Positions 1-8,845 are shown, counted from the stretch's first letter. The stretch: 64,000 bases of DNA from Candidatus Rokuibacteriota bacterium (GCA_003220265.1 QHRW01000017.1:1-64000); one strand, 5' to 3'. Notes: a model not told the origin generated them from the letters alone. A program made the numbers and translations.

Positions 1-239
1 TGAGCCCGATCCGCCATCTCTCACGGCTGCGCTGCCCGGTGGTGGTGGCGTATGGCGAGCGGGATTCGCCGGAGTTCCAGCGGCAGGCGCGGGAGTTTGC
101 CGAAGCGTTGCGCACGAGCGGGCGTCTCCGGCAGCTCGTCGTTGGCGCGGGACTCAACCACTTCGAGCTGCCGGAGACGCTCGCCGATCCGCAGAGCGCG
201 CTCGCACGCGCCGCGCTCGCGCTCCTGGGCCTACGCTAG
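1..239 (+). CDS. Alpha/beta hydrolase, C-terminal part (5' end outside window)
   Basis: The open frame enters from the left edge (first whole codon at base 3) and ends at TAG 237-239, so only about 78 C-terminal residues are present. The segment has the usual end of an alpha/beta hydrolase: a strand leading to the acid residue (VVVAYGERDS, Asp as putative triad acid), a long helix, then LNHFE carrying the putative catalytic His. The wording resembles arylformamidase/carboxylesterase-type hydrolases. The nucleophile lies outside the window, so substrate and activity cannot be judged. Confidence 0.75.
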   Translation, partial: SPIRHLSRLRCPVVVAYGERDSPEFQRQAREFAEALRTSGRLRQLVVGAGLNHFELPETLADPQSALARAALALLGLR

Positions 240-254
240 GCGCGCGTCGCGGTC

Positions 255-803
255 TCAGTCGCTGGGCTGGCCCAGGAGGATTTTCGCCACCGCCTCCGCG
301 AAGCCGTCCTCGACGTCTCTGATGTCCGTGGTTCCGCCGTAGATACCGCCCCACGCGAACGTCTTGGTGACCGCGTATCGGCCGACGGGCGCGGGGCGAG
401 CCTGGTCCTCGAGCGTCACGTCGGCGTCGATGTGAATCTGCCCGAGACCTGCCAGCATGAAGCGGGCGAAGGCGCTTCCCTCCTCGTAGCGGGTGAACGC
501 GATCTTCACTTGCAGCGTGTCGGGATCCACCGCCCGCGGGGCCAGATCGGCAAAGCGGGTCGGCGCCTTTTCCTTCAGTTTCCGGGTGACGAGCGCGACG
601 ATCCTGTCACGATCGCTGCTCGTCATGGCCGCGGCTGTGTCGGCTGACGATGACAGGAAGACGACCTTGGTGTAGCGCGTGAGACTTTCACCCTGGCCGA
701 TCGCCGCCACCGGTGTTGCCGTGCCGGCGGTGCTCGCGCAACCCGCGATCACGACGGCCAGCGCAGCGACGACTCCCCACGAGATCGCTCTCATTCGCCT
801 CAT
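255..803 (-). CDS. Secreted lipoprotein, DUF4410-like
   Basis: A protein of 182 residues. I chose ATG 803 because GGGAGGAG lies just upstream; the frame is open further but without a ribosome site. The N-terminus is a lipoprotein signal: Arg residues, a hydrophobic run, then VVIAGC with the lipidated Cys. The mature part has alternating strands (RYTKVVFLSS, DTLQVKIAFTRYEEG) and a C-terminal helix, like the DUF4410 family of envelope lipoproteins of unknown function. It converges on the hydrolase fragment to its left (15 bp gap). Confidence 0.7.
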   Translation of the reverse strand: MRRMRAISWGVVAALAVVIAGCASTAGTATPVAAIGQGESLTRYTKVVFLSSSADTAAAMTSSDRDRIVALVTRKLKEKAPTRFADLAPRAVDPDTLQVKIAFTRYEEGSAFARFMLAGLGQIHIDADVTLEDQARPAPVGRYAVTKTFAWGGIYGGTTDIRDVEDGFAEAVAKILLGQPSD

Positions 804-860
804 GGCTCCTCCCAGCGCGTTCGAAGGTTCACCGCCATGCCGACCGCTCACGCGCCGGTA

Positions 861-1913
861 TCAGTGACCGAGCGCGCGAGCGACGGCGTCCACATCCGCC
901 TCGGTGTTGTGCAGATGAAACGATAGCCGCACGGCGCCGGCCCGCACCGCGGCCTTGACACCGGCCGCGGCCAGCCGCTCCAGCCCGCCCGTCGCGTTCG
1001 CCATGACAATGGCCGAGTCGCTCGGCGGCAGGCCCAGCCGTCCGCGCATTGCGTTGGCGAGAGCGACGTCGTGCCGATGGATCGCGTCGATCCCGACCTC
1101 GGCGAGGAGCTCGAGCGCGGGCACCGTGCCGACCCACGCGAGCCACGCCGGCGAGATGTCGAGCCGGCGCGCGTCCGCGGCCAGGCGCAGCGGCGGTCCG
1201 TAGATGGACGTCCACGGATCCTCGCCGGCATACCAGCCCGCGTAGAGCGGGCGCAGCATCGCGAGGCGCTCGGGCCGCACGACGCCGAAGGCCGTGCCGC
1301 GCGGCGAGAGGAGCCACTTGTAGCCGGCGCACGAGACGAAATCGAAGGCATCGGCGTTGAACGGCAGCCAGCCGACGGCCTGCGTGGCGTCGATGTACGT
1401 CATGCAGCCATGGCGCGCGGCGGCCGCGGCGAGCGCGTCGAGCCCGCCGGGCACGAGACGGCCGTCGGCCGATTGCACGGCGCTCACCGCCACGAGATCG
1501 ACGCCCGGCCGAATCGCCTCCACCAATCCCGCGAGCGGCACGGTCTTCACCGTGACGCCGCGATCGGCGTGAGCCATGAAGGGAAAGAGCACGGACGTGA
1601 AATCCTCCTCGACGCCCAGCACGACGAAGCCCTTGGGCAGCGCGCTGGCGATCAGCGCACTGAACGTCGAGACCTGGTTGCCAATCGACACGCGCGCGGG
1701 CGTGGTGCCCACGAGCTCGGCGAAGCGCTGGCGCGCACGCGTGACGACCGCGTCGTACGCCGCGGCCTCCGCGCGCCCCGTCCGCCAGGTGTCGAGGGCA
1801 CCGGCGACGGCATCGAGGGCGCGCCGGGGCGGCAGCCCGATGCTCGCGGTGTTGACGTAGACGTTCTCGGCCTCGAATTCCTTGCGCGCGGCGTCCAGGC
1901 TCAGCGAGCCCAT
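861..1913 (-). CDS. PLP-dependent aminotransferase class V-fold enzyme
   Basis: A fold-type I PLP enzyme of 350 residues, in the cysteine-desulfurase/kynureninase-like class V family. The Schiff-base Lys is in CAGYKWLLSPRG; a phosphate-binding and cofactor-stacking region (VSIGNQVSTFSALIAS) and the Asp that holds the pyridine nitrogen (TYIDATQAVG) are visible. The start ATG 1913 overlaps the TGA of the upstream CoA ligase (ATGA), so the two are translationally coupled. The substrate is not predictable. Coupling to an acyl-CoA ligase suggests joint processing of an amino- or keto-acid, which is inference. Confidence 0.85.
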   Translation of the reverse strand: MGSLSLDAARKEFEAENVYVNTASIGLPPRRALDAVAGALDTWRTGRAEAAAYDAVVTRARQRFAELVGTTPARVSIGNQVSTFSALIASALPKGFVVLGVEEDFTSVLFPFMAHADRGVTVKTVPLAGLVEAIRPGVDLVAVSAVQSADGRLVPGGLDALAAAAARHGCMTYIDATQAVGWLPFNADAFDFVSCAGYKWLLSPRGTAFGVVRPERLAMLRPLYAGWYAGEDPWTSIYGPPLRLAADARRLDISPAWLAWVGTVPALELLAEVGIDAIHRHDVALANAMRGRLGLPPSDSAIVMANATGGLERLAAAGVKAAVRAGAVRLSFHLHNTEADVDAVARALGH

Positions 1914-3511
1914 CAGGCCAGACCCAAGCGCTTGCGTTCCTCTTCCTTCAGGACGCGACGCAGGATCTTGCCGGACGCCGTCTTGGGAATGGCTTCCACG
2001 AACTGGATCTCCTGCAGCGTCTTGTAGCCGGCGAGCCGGCCGCGCGCCCACTGCAAGAGTGCCTCCGCGGTGAGCGTCTTGTCCTTGCTGACGACGAAGG
2101 CCTTGGGGACCTCGCCGGCCTCGTCGTCGGGCTTGCCGATCACCGCGCAGTCGGCCACGGCAGGGTGCTCGAATAGCAGCGCCTCGATCTCGGCGGGCGC
2201 GATGCCGAAGCCCTTGTACTTGATCATCTCCTTCTTGCGGTCGGTGATGGTCAGGAAGCCCTCGGCGTCGAGGCGGCCGATGTCGCCCGTGTAGAGCCAG
2301 CCGTCGCGCAGCGCGGCCGCGGTGGCGTCCGGCGCGTTCCAGTAGCCGAGCATGAGCTGCGGGCCGCGCACGATGACCTCGCCGACCTCGCCCACCGGCA
2401 GCTCGCGCTCACCGGTCTCGATGTCGACGATCTTCTGCTCCGTGTCGTTGCAGGGCAGGCCCGCCGTGTCGATCGTGAGACGACTGTCGTCGTGAACGGG
2501 GTTCAGGTGCGTGATGGGCCCGGCCTCGGTGAGGCCGTAGCCCTGCACGACGTTGACGCCGGTCAGCTGTTTGAAGCGGCGAGCCAGCTCGGGCGGCGTC
2601 GGGGCCGCGCCCACCATGAACATCTTCACGCTGGACCAGTCGACCTTGCCGATGTCCGGCCTGCTGGCCATGGCCAGCAGCACCGGCGGGACCGCGAACA
2701 CGATCGTGATCCGCTGCTCGACGATGAGCCGCAACGTCTCGGCCATGTCGAAGCGCTCCATCACCACCATGCGGACGCCCGCGTGCACGGCGCCGCCCAT
2801 CAGCATCAAGCCATAGATGTGATAGAAGGGCAGGAAGATCAGGAAGCGATCGGCGTCCGTGGCCCGGATGGACGACAGGAACTGGATGTTGTTGGCGACG
2901 AACACGCCGTGGCTCAGCAGCACGCCCTTCGGCAGACCTGTCGTGCCGCTCGAGTAGGGCAGCACCAGCAGCTCGTCCCCGCTGCGCACCGTGCCCGACG
3001 GCGCCGTCGCGGGCGCGGCCGCGGTGAGATCGGCAAAGCGCACGACGTCGGACGCCGCGGTGGCGCCAGGCCCGACGACGACGATGTGCTTGAGCCGGGG
3101 CACCTCGCCGCGCACCGCGCGCACCAGCGGAAGCAGATCCTGCTGGACCACGACGGCGACGGCCTGCGCGTCGGCGAGCTGGTAGGCGACCTCGCGCTCC
3201 TTGTAGGACGGGTTCATCGGGCTCGACACCGCACCCAGCCGCGCGATCGCGAAGAACGCCACCACGTACTCCGGCCGGTTGGTCATGAACAGGCACACGC
3301 GATCGCCGCGCCCGAGGCCGACGTCGCGCAGTGCATTGGCGAACGCGTTCACCAGGCCGTCGAGCTCGCGGAAGGTGAGGTTCACGTCCTTGAAGACGAT
3401 CGCCTCGCGCTCGGGGTAGAGCTGCGCCGGGCGATCGAGCATGGCCCCGTAGGGGATGTCGGGGTACGCGAGCTTGGGTCGATAGAGCTCGGGCTGCGAG
3501 GGTGCGGGCAT
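1913..3511 (-). CDS. AMP-forming acyl-CoA ligase (4-coumarate/medium-chain type)
   Basis: A protein of 532 residues of the ANL superfamily, which activates a carboxylic acid with ATP to an acyl-adenylate and transfers it to CoA. Motifs in order: YSSGTTGLPKGV (P-loop-like, from Tyr186), YGLTEAGP, GWLYTGDIGRLD, the hinge DRKKEMIKYKG and the catalytic Lys in PKTASGKILRR. The PKTASGK ending is typical of 4-coumarate:CoA-ligase-like and short/medium-chain ligases. ATG 3511 has GGAGG seven bases upstream and its own TATAAT box in the 54-bp divergent gap. It is the first gene of a two-gene unit with the PLP enzyme. Confidence 0.92.
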   Translation of the reverse strand: MPAPSQPELYRPKLAYPDIPYGAMLDRPAQLYPEREAIVFKDVNLTFRELDGLVNAFANALRDVGLGRGDRVCLFMTNRPEYVVAFFAIARLGAVSSPMNPSYKEREVAYQLADAQAVAVVVQQDLLPLVRAVRGEVPRLKHIVVVGPGATAASDVVRFADLTAAAPATAPSGTVRSGDELLVLPYSSGTTGLPKGVLLSHGVFVANNIQFLSSIRATDADRFLIFLPFYHIYGLMLMGGAVHAGVRMVVMERFDMAETLRLIVEQRITIVFAVPPVLLAMASRPDIGKVDWSSVKMFMVGAAPTPPELARRFKQLTGVNVVQGYGLTEAGPITHLNPVHDDSRLTIDTAGLPCNDTEQKIVDIETGERELPVGEVGEVIVRGPQLMLGYWNAPDATAAALRDGWLYTGDIGRLDAEGFLTITDRKKEMIKYKGFGIAPAEIEALLFEHPAVADCAVIGKPDDEAGEVPKAFVVSKDKTLTAEALLQWARGRLAGYKTLQEIQFVEAIPKTASGKILRRVLKEEERKRLGLA

Positions 3512-3529
3512 CGAAAACCTCCGGGGGCG

Positions 3530-3536
3530 TATTATA
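3530..3536. promoter_or_regulatory. Shared symmetric -10 box for divergent genes
   Basis: The seven bases TATTATA read as TATTAT on the plus strand and as a perfect TATAAT on the minus strand. The implied start points leave short leaders carrying GGAGG sites for both the M24 gene (ATG 3566) and the CoA ligase (ATG 3511). No convincing -35 box is visible on either side. Confidence 0.55.
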
Positions 3537-3565
3537 GCCGCTCGAATCGCGAAGGAGGTCTCCCG

Positions 3566-4873
3566 ATGGTCCGCAAGCCGGAGCCGCCCGCAGGAAAACA
3601 CGTCAGCGCCGAGGACGTCGACCCGCGCCACCGCTGGGATCGGCCGCTGCAGGCGCCCGGCCACATGCAGGTCGACTTCGAGGAGCGCGTGGACTTCCGG
3701 CGGCTGCACGCCTATCGGCTCGGGCGCGCCCGCCAGGCGCTCGCGCGGTCCGGGCTCGGCGCAGTGCTGGTCTTCGACCAGTACAACATCCGCTATCTCT
3801 CCGGCACCGTCATCGGCGAGTGGGCGCGCGACAAGCTGACGCGCTGGTGCCTGCTGACCGGCACCGGCGAGCCGTGGGTGTGGGACTTCGGCTCGGCCGC
3901 GCGTCATCATCGCCTGTACGCGCCGCAGATTCCCGCCAAGCAGTCGCTGGCCGGCATGGTGGGCATGCGGGGCGCCGTCTCGCCAAAGGCCGGCCTCTTC
4001 AAGAAGGCCGCGCAGGAGATTCGTGACATCCTCAAAGCGGAAGGCGTCAGCGGCATGCCGCTCGGCATCGATCTCGTCGAGCCGCCCTTCCTGTTCGCGC
4101 TGCAGGAGCTGGGCATCGAGGTGCGCGACGGCCAGCAGGTGATGCTGGAGGCGCGCATGCTCAAGAGCCAGGACGAGCTGACGCTGCTGAACATGGCCGC
4201 GGCCATGGTGGACGGCGTCTACCAGGACATCTTCGAGGCGCTCAAGCCGGGCGCGCGCGAGAACGAGATCGTGGCGCTGGCCAACAAGCGCCTCTACGAG
4301 ATGGGCTCGGACAACGTGGAGGCGATCAACGCGATCTCCGGCGAGCGCTGCAGCCCGCACCCGCACAACTTCACCGATCGCATCATCCGCCCCGGCGACC
4401 AGGCCTTCTTCGACATCATCATGTCGTTCGTGGGCTATCGCACGTGCTACTACCGCACGTTCAGCGTGGGCAAGGCGACCAAGCCCCAGCTCGTCGCGTA
4501 CAAGAAGGCGCGCGAGTGGATGGACGAGGCCATCGCGCTCATCAAGCCCGGCGTCACCACCGACAAGATCGCCCGCGCGTTCCCCAAGGCCCAGGACATC
4601 GGCTTCGACAGCGAGATGGGCGCCTTCGGCCTCAACTTCTGCCACGGGATCGGCCTGGGGCTGCACGAGCGGCCCATCATCAGCCGGCTCAACTCGTTCG
4701 ACGATCCCATGGAGCTGGAGGCCGGCATGATGTTCGCCGTGGAGACGTACTGCCCGGCCACCGACGGCGTCTCGGCCGCGCGCATCGAGGAGGAAGTGAT
4801 CGTGACGCCGGCGGGCGCGCAAATCATCACGCTCTTCCCGGCCGACGAGCTGCCGATCGCCAACCGGTACTAA
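3566..4873 (+). CDS. M24 (pita-bread) family hydrolase, aminopeptidase P/creatinase-like
   Basis: A protein of 435 residues with the N-terminal creatinase domain (about 50-190) and C-terminal pita-bread domain (about 200-430) of family M24. Canonical members bind two metals through Asp, Asp, His, Glu, Glu. Here the aligned positions are Asp283, Cys294, His360, Glu393 and Glu408, so the second Asp (the GYxSDxTRTF position) is replaced by Cys in GYRTCYYRTF. The enzyme may have a one-metal or creatinase-like site, or act on a small metabolite rather than an X-Pro peptide. AAGGAGG precedes ATG 3566. The next gene starts 3 bp after the stop. Confidence 0.82.
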   Translation: MVRKPEPPAGKHVSAEDVDPRHRWDRPLQAPGHMQVDFEERVDFRRLHAYRLGRARQALARSGLGAVLVFDQYNIRYLSGTVIGEWARDKLTRWCLLTGTGEPWVWDFGSAARHHRLYAPQIPAKQSLAGMVGMRGAVSPKAGLFKKAAQEIRDILKAEGVSGMPLGIDLVEPPFLFALQELGIEVRDGQQVMLEARMLKSQDELTLLNMAAAMVDGVYQDIFEALKPGARENEIVALANKRLYEMGSDNVEAINAISGERCSPHPHNFTDRIIRPGDQAFFDIIMSFVGYRTCYYRTFSVGKATKPQLVAYKKAREWMDEAIALIKPGVTTDKIARAFPKAQDIGFDSEMGAFGLNFCHGIGLGLHERPIISRLNSFDDPMELEAGMMFAVETYCPATDGVSAARIEEEVIVTPAGAQIITLFPADELPIANRY

Positions 4874-4876
4874 CCC

Positions 4877-5899
4877 GTGGGCTTCACCACCACCGTCGTC
4901 GGCAGCTATCCGCAGCCCGCGTGGCTCGTCGATCGCGAGCGCTTCAAGGGCAACGTGGTGCCGCGCATCCGCATGCCCGACGTCTGGCGCGTGGAGCCGC
5001 CGTGGCTGGAAGAGGCGCAGGACGATGCCGTGCGCGTGGCCGTCGCCGACATGGAGCGCGCGGGCATCGACGTGATCAGCGACGGCGAGCAGCGGCGCGA
5101 GTCGTACTTCAACCGCTTCGCCAACGCGCTGGGCGGCCTCGACCCCGAGCGCCCGGGCAGCGCCATCGCCCGGCTGGGGCGGCCGACGCCGGTGCCGCGC
5201 GTCGTCGGACCGATCGAACGTGTGAAGCCGGTGTCGCTCGGCGAGGCGGCCTTTCTCCGCTCGGCGACGGAGCGCCGCATCAAGATCACGGTGCCGGGGC
5301 CGTTCACACTCTCGTGCCTGGCGCAGGACGAGTACTACCGCGATCCCGAGACGCTGGCCATGGCGTATGCCGCCGCCGTCAACGCCGAGCTGCGCGAGCT
5401 GGAGCCGATCGTGGACTGGCTGCAGCTCGACGAGCCCTATCTCCAGGCGCATCCCGACCGCGCGCGCGCGTACGGCGTCGCCGTCATCGACCGCGCGCTG
5501 GCCGGCCTGACCAAGCCCACGTGCGTGCACCTCTGCTTCGGCTACGCGTTCTCGCACGCGCTGGCCGGCACCACGAAATCGGGCGGCTATCACTTCCTGG
5601 CCGAGCTCGACGCCTCGCGCGCCACGCAGGTCTCCATCGAGACCGCGCAGCCGAGGCTCGACCTCGCCGTCCTGCGTGGGCTGCCGTCGAAGACCATCGT
5701 CCTCGGCGTGCTCGACCTCGGCGACGCCAGGCCGGAGACGCCGGACGTCGTCGCCCGTCGGCTCGAGGCCGCGCTGGCGCACGTGCCGGCGGGCCGCCTC
5801 GTCGCCGCGCCCGACTGCGGCATGAAGTACCTGGCGCGCGATGTGGCGCGCGCCAAGCTGGGCGCGCTCGCGGCCGGCGCGCGGCTCGTCGCCGGCTGA
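4877..5899 (+). CDS. MetE-like (cobalamin-independent methionine synthase C-domain) protein
   Basis: A 340-residue single TIM-barrel protein related to the C-terminal catalytic domain of MetE and to epoxyalkane:CoM transferase. Zinc-ligand-like residues are His218 and Cys220 (VHLCFGY) and Cys314 (APDCGMKYL). The N-terminus TTTVVGSYPQP and LQLDEPYL are family signatures. It lacks the N-terminal half of true MetE, so thiol methylation or alkyl transfer to an unknown acceptor is more likely than methionine synthesis. GTG 4877 lies 3 bp after the M24 stop, so the pair is probably one transcript. Confidence 0.85.
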   Translation: MGFTTTVVGSYPQPAWLVDRERFKGNVVPRIRMPDVWRVEPPWLEEAQDDAVRVAVADMERAGIDVISDGEQRRESYFNRFANALGGLDPERPGSAIARLGRPTPVPRVVGPIERVKPVSLGEAAFLRSATERRIKITVPGPFTLSCLAQDEYYRDPETLAMAYAAAVNAELRELEPIVDWLQLDEPYLQAHPDRARAYGVAVIDRALAGLTKPTCVHLCFGYAFSHALAGTTKSGGYHFLAELDASRATQVSIETAQPRLDLAVLRGLPSKTIVLGVLDLGDARPETPDVVARRLEAALAHVPAGRLVAAPDCGMKYLARDVARAKLGALAAGARLVAG

Positions 5900-5907
5900 G
5901 GCGTCGG

Positions 5908-6594
5908 ATGCTCTCGCGACGCCAGGTGCTGGCCGCGGCGGCCGGATGTCTCGTGGCCAGTCGCGGCGGCGCCCGTGCGGCGGCGGATCGCCACGTGGTC
6001 GAGGACTGGAAGGCCGCGTCACTCGGCCAGCAGGGGATCCCACCGGGCTGGCGCGCCTACGAGACGCCGGGCGGCCATCCGCGCTACGACTTCAGCGTGG
6101 TGGAGGACGGCGGCCGCCGCGCGCTCCGGATGCGGAGCGAGTCGGAGCATTCCACCATCGCGCGCGAGCTCACCGTAGATCTCGGGAGCACGCCGATCCT
6201 GACGTGGTCGTGGAAGATCGTGTCGTTCCCGGCCGGCGCCGACCTGCGCGAGCGCGCGACGTCCGATGCCACCGGCCACCTCTTCGTCATCTGGCCGCGC
6301 TTTCCCGAGATGCTGCGCTCGCGCCTCATCGGCTACGTGTGGGAGCCGCGCGCGCCCGCCGACGCCGTCTTCGCGAGCAAGAAGACGGGCACCGTGACGT
6401 ACGTCGTCGTCCGCTCCGGGACGGCCGGCACCGGCGCGTGGGTGGACGAGCATCGCGACGTCGCCGCGGATTACCACCGGATCTACGGCGGCACGCCCCC
6501 GAACCCGCCGGCGCTGGCGCTGTCGATCGACACGAACGACACCCGCTCGCACGCCGAGAGCCTGGTGGGGGCCCTGGCGTTCCAGGCTCGCTGA
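5908..6594 (+). CDS. Exported DUF3047 protein
   Basis: A protein of 228 residues with an N-terminal export signal (LSRRQVLAAAAGCLVASRGG, then ARAAADR), possibly Tat-type from its paired Arg. The mature part begins VEDWKAASLGQQGIPPGWR and contains LTWSWKI, GHLFVIWPRF and LALSIDTNDTRS, all typical of the DUF3047 family, whose function is unknown. ATG 5908 is 8 bp after the MetE-like stop, so it is likely cotranscribed. Confidence 0.8.
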   Translation: MLSRRQVLAAAAGCLVASRGGARAAADRHVVEDWKAASLGQQGIPPGWRAYETPGGHPRYDFSVVEDGGRRALRMRSESEHSTIARELTVDLGSTPILTWSWKIVSFPAGADLRERATSDATGHLFVIWPRFPEMLRSRLIGYVWEPRAPADAVFASKKTGTVTYVVVRSGTAGTGAWVDEHRDVAADYHRIYGGTPPNPPALALSIDTNDTRSHAESLVGALAFQAR

Positions 6595-6612
6595 GGGCCC
6601 CAGAAACGTCGC

Positions 6613-6641
6613 TTGACAGATCCGAACGGTCGTACTATTTT
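6613..6641 (+). promoter_or_regulatory. Promoter of the TetR gene (leaderless)
   Basis: A perfect -35 TTGACA at 6613-6618 is followed after 17 bp by TATTTT at 6636-6641. The -10 ends 7 bases before ATG 6649 and no Shine-Dalgarno sequence is present, so the transcript probably starts at or next to the start codon. Confidence 0.65.
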
Positions 6642-6648
6642 TCAGGTC

Positions 6649-7389
6649 ATGGCGTCCTCCACCGCGATCCGGGCCCCGCGCACGCCCAAGGGCGAGCGCA
6701 CGCGCGACGCCATCCTGGCCCACGCGCTGGCGCTGGCCACCCGCATCGGCGTGGAGGGCGTGACGATCGGCCGGCTCGCCGAGGACCTCAAGCTCTCCAA
6801 GAGCGGCCTGTTCGCCCACTTCCGCTCCAAGGAAGCGCTCCAGATCGAGATGCTGCGCATGGCCGGCGGCCGCATGATCGAATCCGTCGTGAAGCCCGCG
6901 CTGGCGGCGCCGCGCGGCGAGCCCCGCCTGCGCGCGCTGTTCGAGCGCTGGCTCGCGTGGGAGCAGTCGCCGAGCCTGCCGGGGGGCTGCCCGTTCATGG
7001 CCGCCTCCTTCGAGCTGGACGATCGCCCGGGCCCCGTCCGTGATTTCGTCGTGCAGAACCTGCGCGACTGGATCGACACGATCGCCGGCGCTGCGCGCAT
7101 CGCCGTGCAGGAGGGCCACTTCCGCGCCGACCTCGACTGCGAGCAGTTCGCGCAGGACTGCCAGGGCATCGGTCTCGGCTTCGTGCACGCCTCGCGGCTG
7201 ATGCGCGACCCGCAGGCTCGTGCCCGCGCCGACCGCGCCTTCGACGCGCTCGTGTCCGCGGCGCGCGCGTCCACCGATCGCGCCGCATCGCGCGCCGCTC
7301 CCGACCGCCGCCCCGCCTCGCCGGCGGCCGTTGTCAATCGCCGCGACGCATCGCCCGCGCCCGCCGCGGCTCGCGGCCGGCGCCGCTAA
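6649..7389 (+). CDS. TetR/AcrR-family transcriptional regulator
   Basis: A protein of 246 residues. The N-terminal helix-turn-helix domain reads TRDAILAHALALATRIG, VTIGRLAEDLKLSKSGLFAHF and KEALQIEML. The C-terminal ligand domain contains GGCPFMAASFELDDRPGPV, which matches a TetR subgroup often found beside hydrolases or oxidoreductases. The last 45 residues are a disordered Ala/Arg/Pro tail. I prefer ATG 6649 over the upstream GTG/TTG starts because those overlap the promoter. The adjacent hydrolase, 19 bp downstream, is the likely cotranscribed partner, and autoregulation is probable by family habit. Confidence 0.9.
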   Translation: MASSTAIRAPRTPKGERTRDAILAHALALATRIGVEGVTIGRLAEDLKLSKSGLFAHFRSKEALQIEMLRMAGGRMIESVVKPALAAPRGEPRLRALFERWLAWEQSPSLPGGCPFMAASFELDDRPGPVRDFVVQNLRDWIDTIAGAARIAVQEGHFRADLDCEQFAQDCQGIGLGFVHASRLMRDPQARARADRAFDALVSAARASTDRAASRAAPDRRPASPAAVVNRRDASPAPAAARGRRR

Positions 7390-7408
7390 CCCGGAGAGGA
7401 GATCCGCC

Positions 7409-8308
7409 ATGACCGACCGCGAGTACGTGGACCTGATGAATAGCACGATCGTTCGATCGCACCAGCCGCCCGCGCTGGTCCGGGCGGCGGGCCGCGCGGC
7501 GTCAGCGCTGGCGCCGGAGCTTGCGGCACGCGTGGCCGCGCGCCTGTTCCTCACACCGCCGCGCTCTCGCCGGCCCGCGGCGGAGATCGCGCTGATCGCG
7601 CGCGCCTCCGCGCGCCCGCTGTACGTCGGCGGGCGGCGCCTCGAGATGTGGAAGTGGGGCCGCGGCCCCGCGGTGCTGCTGGTCCACGGCTGGGGCGGTC
7701 GCGGCGCGCAGCTCGGCGGGTTCGTCGAGCCGCTGGTGGCGCGCGGCTTCTCGGTGGTGACCTTCGACGCGCCCGGCCACGGCGCTGCCGAGCCCGGCGT
7801 GGTGACGATTCCGGAGATGACGGCGGCGCTCCGTGTCGTCGCCGCGACTCAGCGGCCGCTGGCCGGGCTCGTCGCCCACTCCGGCGGCGCCATGGTGGCT
7901 GCGCGCGCGCTCTACGAGGGCCTGCACGCCTCCACCGTCGTGTTCGTGGCGCCGGCCGCCGAGCTCGAAGGGTTCGCCACGTGGTTCGCGCGCGGGCTGG
8001 GCCTCTCGCCCCGCGTGGCCGCGTTGATGCGCGAGCGCGTGGAGGAGCGCGTGGGCAAGCCGTGGTCGGCCTTGGATATCACGACGCTGGGTCCGGCGCT
8101 GACCGCGCCGCTCCTGGTCGTGCATGATCGCGGCGACGCCGAGGTGCCGTGGCAGCAGGGCCGGCTGGTGGCGCACAGCTGGGGCGGGCGGGCCGAGGTG
8201 CTGGAAACGGACGGGCTGGGCCACCGCCGGATCCTGCGCGATCCGCGGGTGATCGCGACCGCCGCGGACTTCGTCGCGCAGCCCTACGTGCAGGTCATGG
8301 CGAGCTGA
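7409..8308 (+). CDS. Alpha/beta hydrolase
   Basis: A protein of 299 residues. Hydrolase landmarks in order are LLVHGWGG (oxyanion strand), VTFDAPGHGAA, the nucleophile elbow AHSGGAM, the acid in VVHDRGDAEVP and the His in GLGHRRIL. ATG 7409 follows GGAGAGGAG. No signal peptide is evident, so it is probably cytoplasmic. It sits directly behind a TetR gene. The 3' end overlaps the convergent kinase gene by 14 bp. Confidence 0.87.
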   Translation: MTDREYVDLMNSTIVRSHQPPALVRAAGRAASALAPELAARVAARLFLTPPRSRRPAAEIALIARASARPLYVGGRRLEMWKWGRGPAVLLVHGWGGRGAQLGGFVEPLVARGFSVVTFDAPGHGAAEPGVVTIPEMTAALRVVAATQRPLAGLVAHSGGAMVAARALYEGLHASTVVFVAPAAELEGFATWFARGLGLSPRVAALMRERVEERVGKPWSALDITTLGPALTAPLLVVHDRGDAEVPWQQGRLVAHSWGGRAEVLETDGLGHRRILRDPRVIATAADFVAQPYVQVMAS

Positions 8309-8843
8309 GCCGCGCGAGGACCTCGGCGACGTGGGCGTCCACCGTCGCCGGGGTCATCAGGCGCAGCACGGGACACGGCAGCGCGGCGAGCCACTGCTCG
8401 TGCAGCGCGCGGCAGCGCTCGGGCACCTCGAGCCGCTCGTCGTAGCCCGCCGCCCACTCGAGGAACGCCTCCGCTTTCGCGTGGCGCGCCCCGCCCGGCG
8501 CGACGGCTTCCTGGCCGTAGCGCGCCACCTCGCGCGCGCGCAGGCGCGCCAGCCGGATGTCCGGCGCCAGCCACACGAAGACCACGAGGTCGAAGCGCGG
8601 GATGAACCCGTCGCCCCAGCCGCATAGCGAGCCCGACAGCACCCAGCCCGGGTGATGCGCGAGGGCGTCGCCCAGCAGCGCCTGGCGCTCGGCCCGCGCG
8701 CGGATCGTCTCGAACGGCGGATCGCTGGGCACCCAGAAGAAGTCGTCGGTGTCCAGGTGCGCGACGTCGAGCCGCGCGGCCAGCGCGCGGCCGAGCGTGG
8801 TGCTGCCGGCACCGGAGGCGCCGACGATGTGCACGCGCGCCAC
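8295..8843 (-). CDS. P-loop small-molecule kinase-like protein
   Basis: A protein of 182 residues that begins with a Walker A loop, GASGAGSTTLG, followed by DTDDFFW and a mobile Arg-rich lid (LARLRAREVARYG). This is the layout of adenylate/shikimate-kinase-like P-loop proteins such as YqaJ/FlaR-type NTPases, and the phosphate acceptor is unknown. The GTG start 8843 lies 2 bp after the TonB receptor stop, so it belongs to the transporter operon. Confidence 0.8.
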   Translation of the reverse strand: MARVHIVGASGAGSTTLGRALAARLDVAHLDTDDFFWVPSDPPFETIRARAERQALLGDALAHHPGWVLSGSLCGWGDGFIPRFDLVVFVWLAPDIRLARLRAREVARYGQEAVAPGGARHAKAEAFLEWAAGYDERLEVPERCRALHEQWLAALPCPVLRLMTPATVDAHVAEVLARLSSP

Positions 8844-8845
8844 GC

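Noticed and set aside
3512-6043. An 843-codon upstream extension of the CoA ligase on the minus strand
   Set aside because: It is a shadow frame opposite the M24, MetE-like and DUF3047 genes, all of which have clear motifs on the plus strand. The ligase starts at ATG 3511 with GGAGG.
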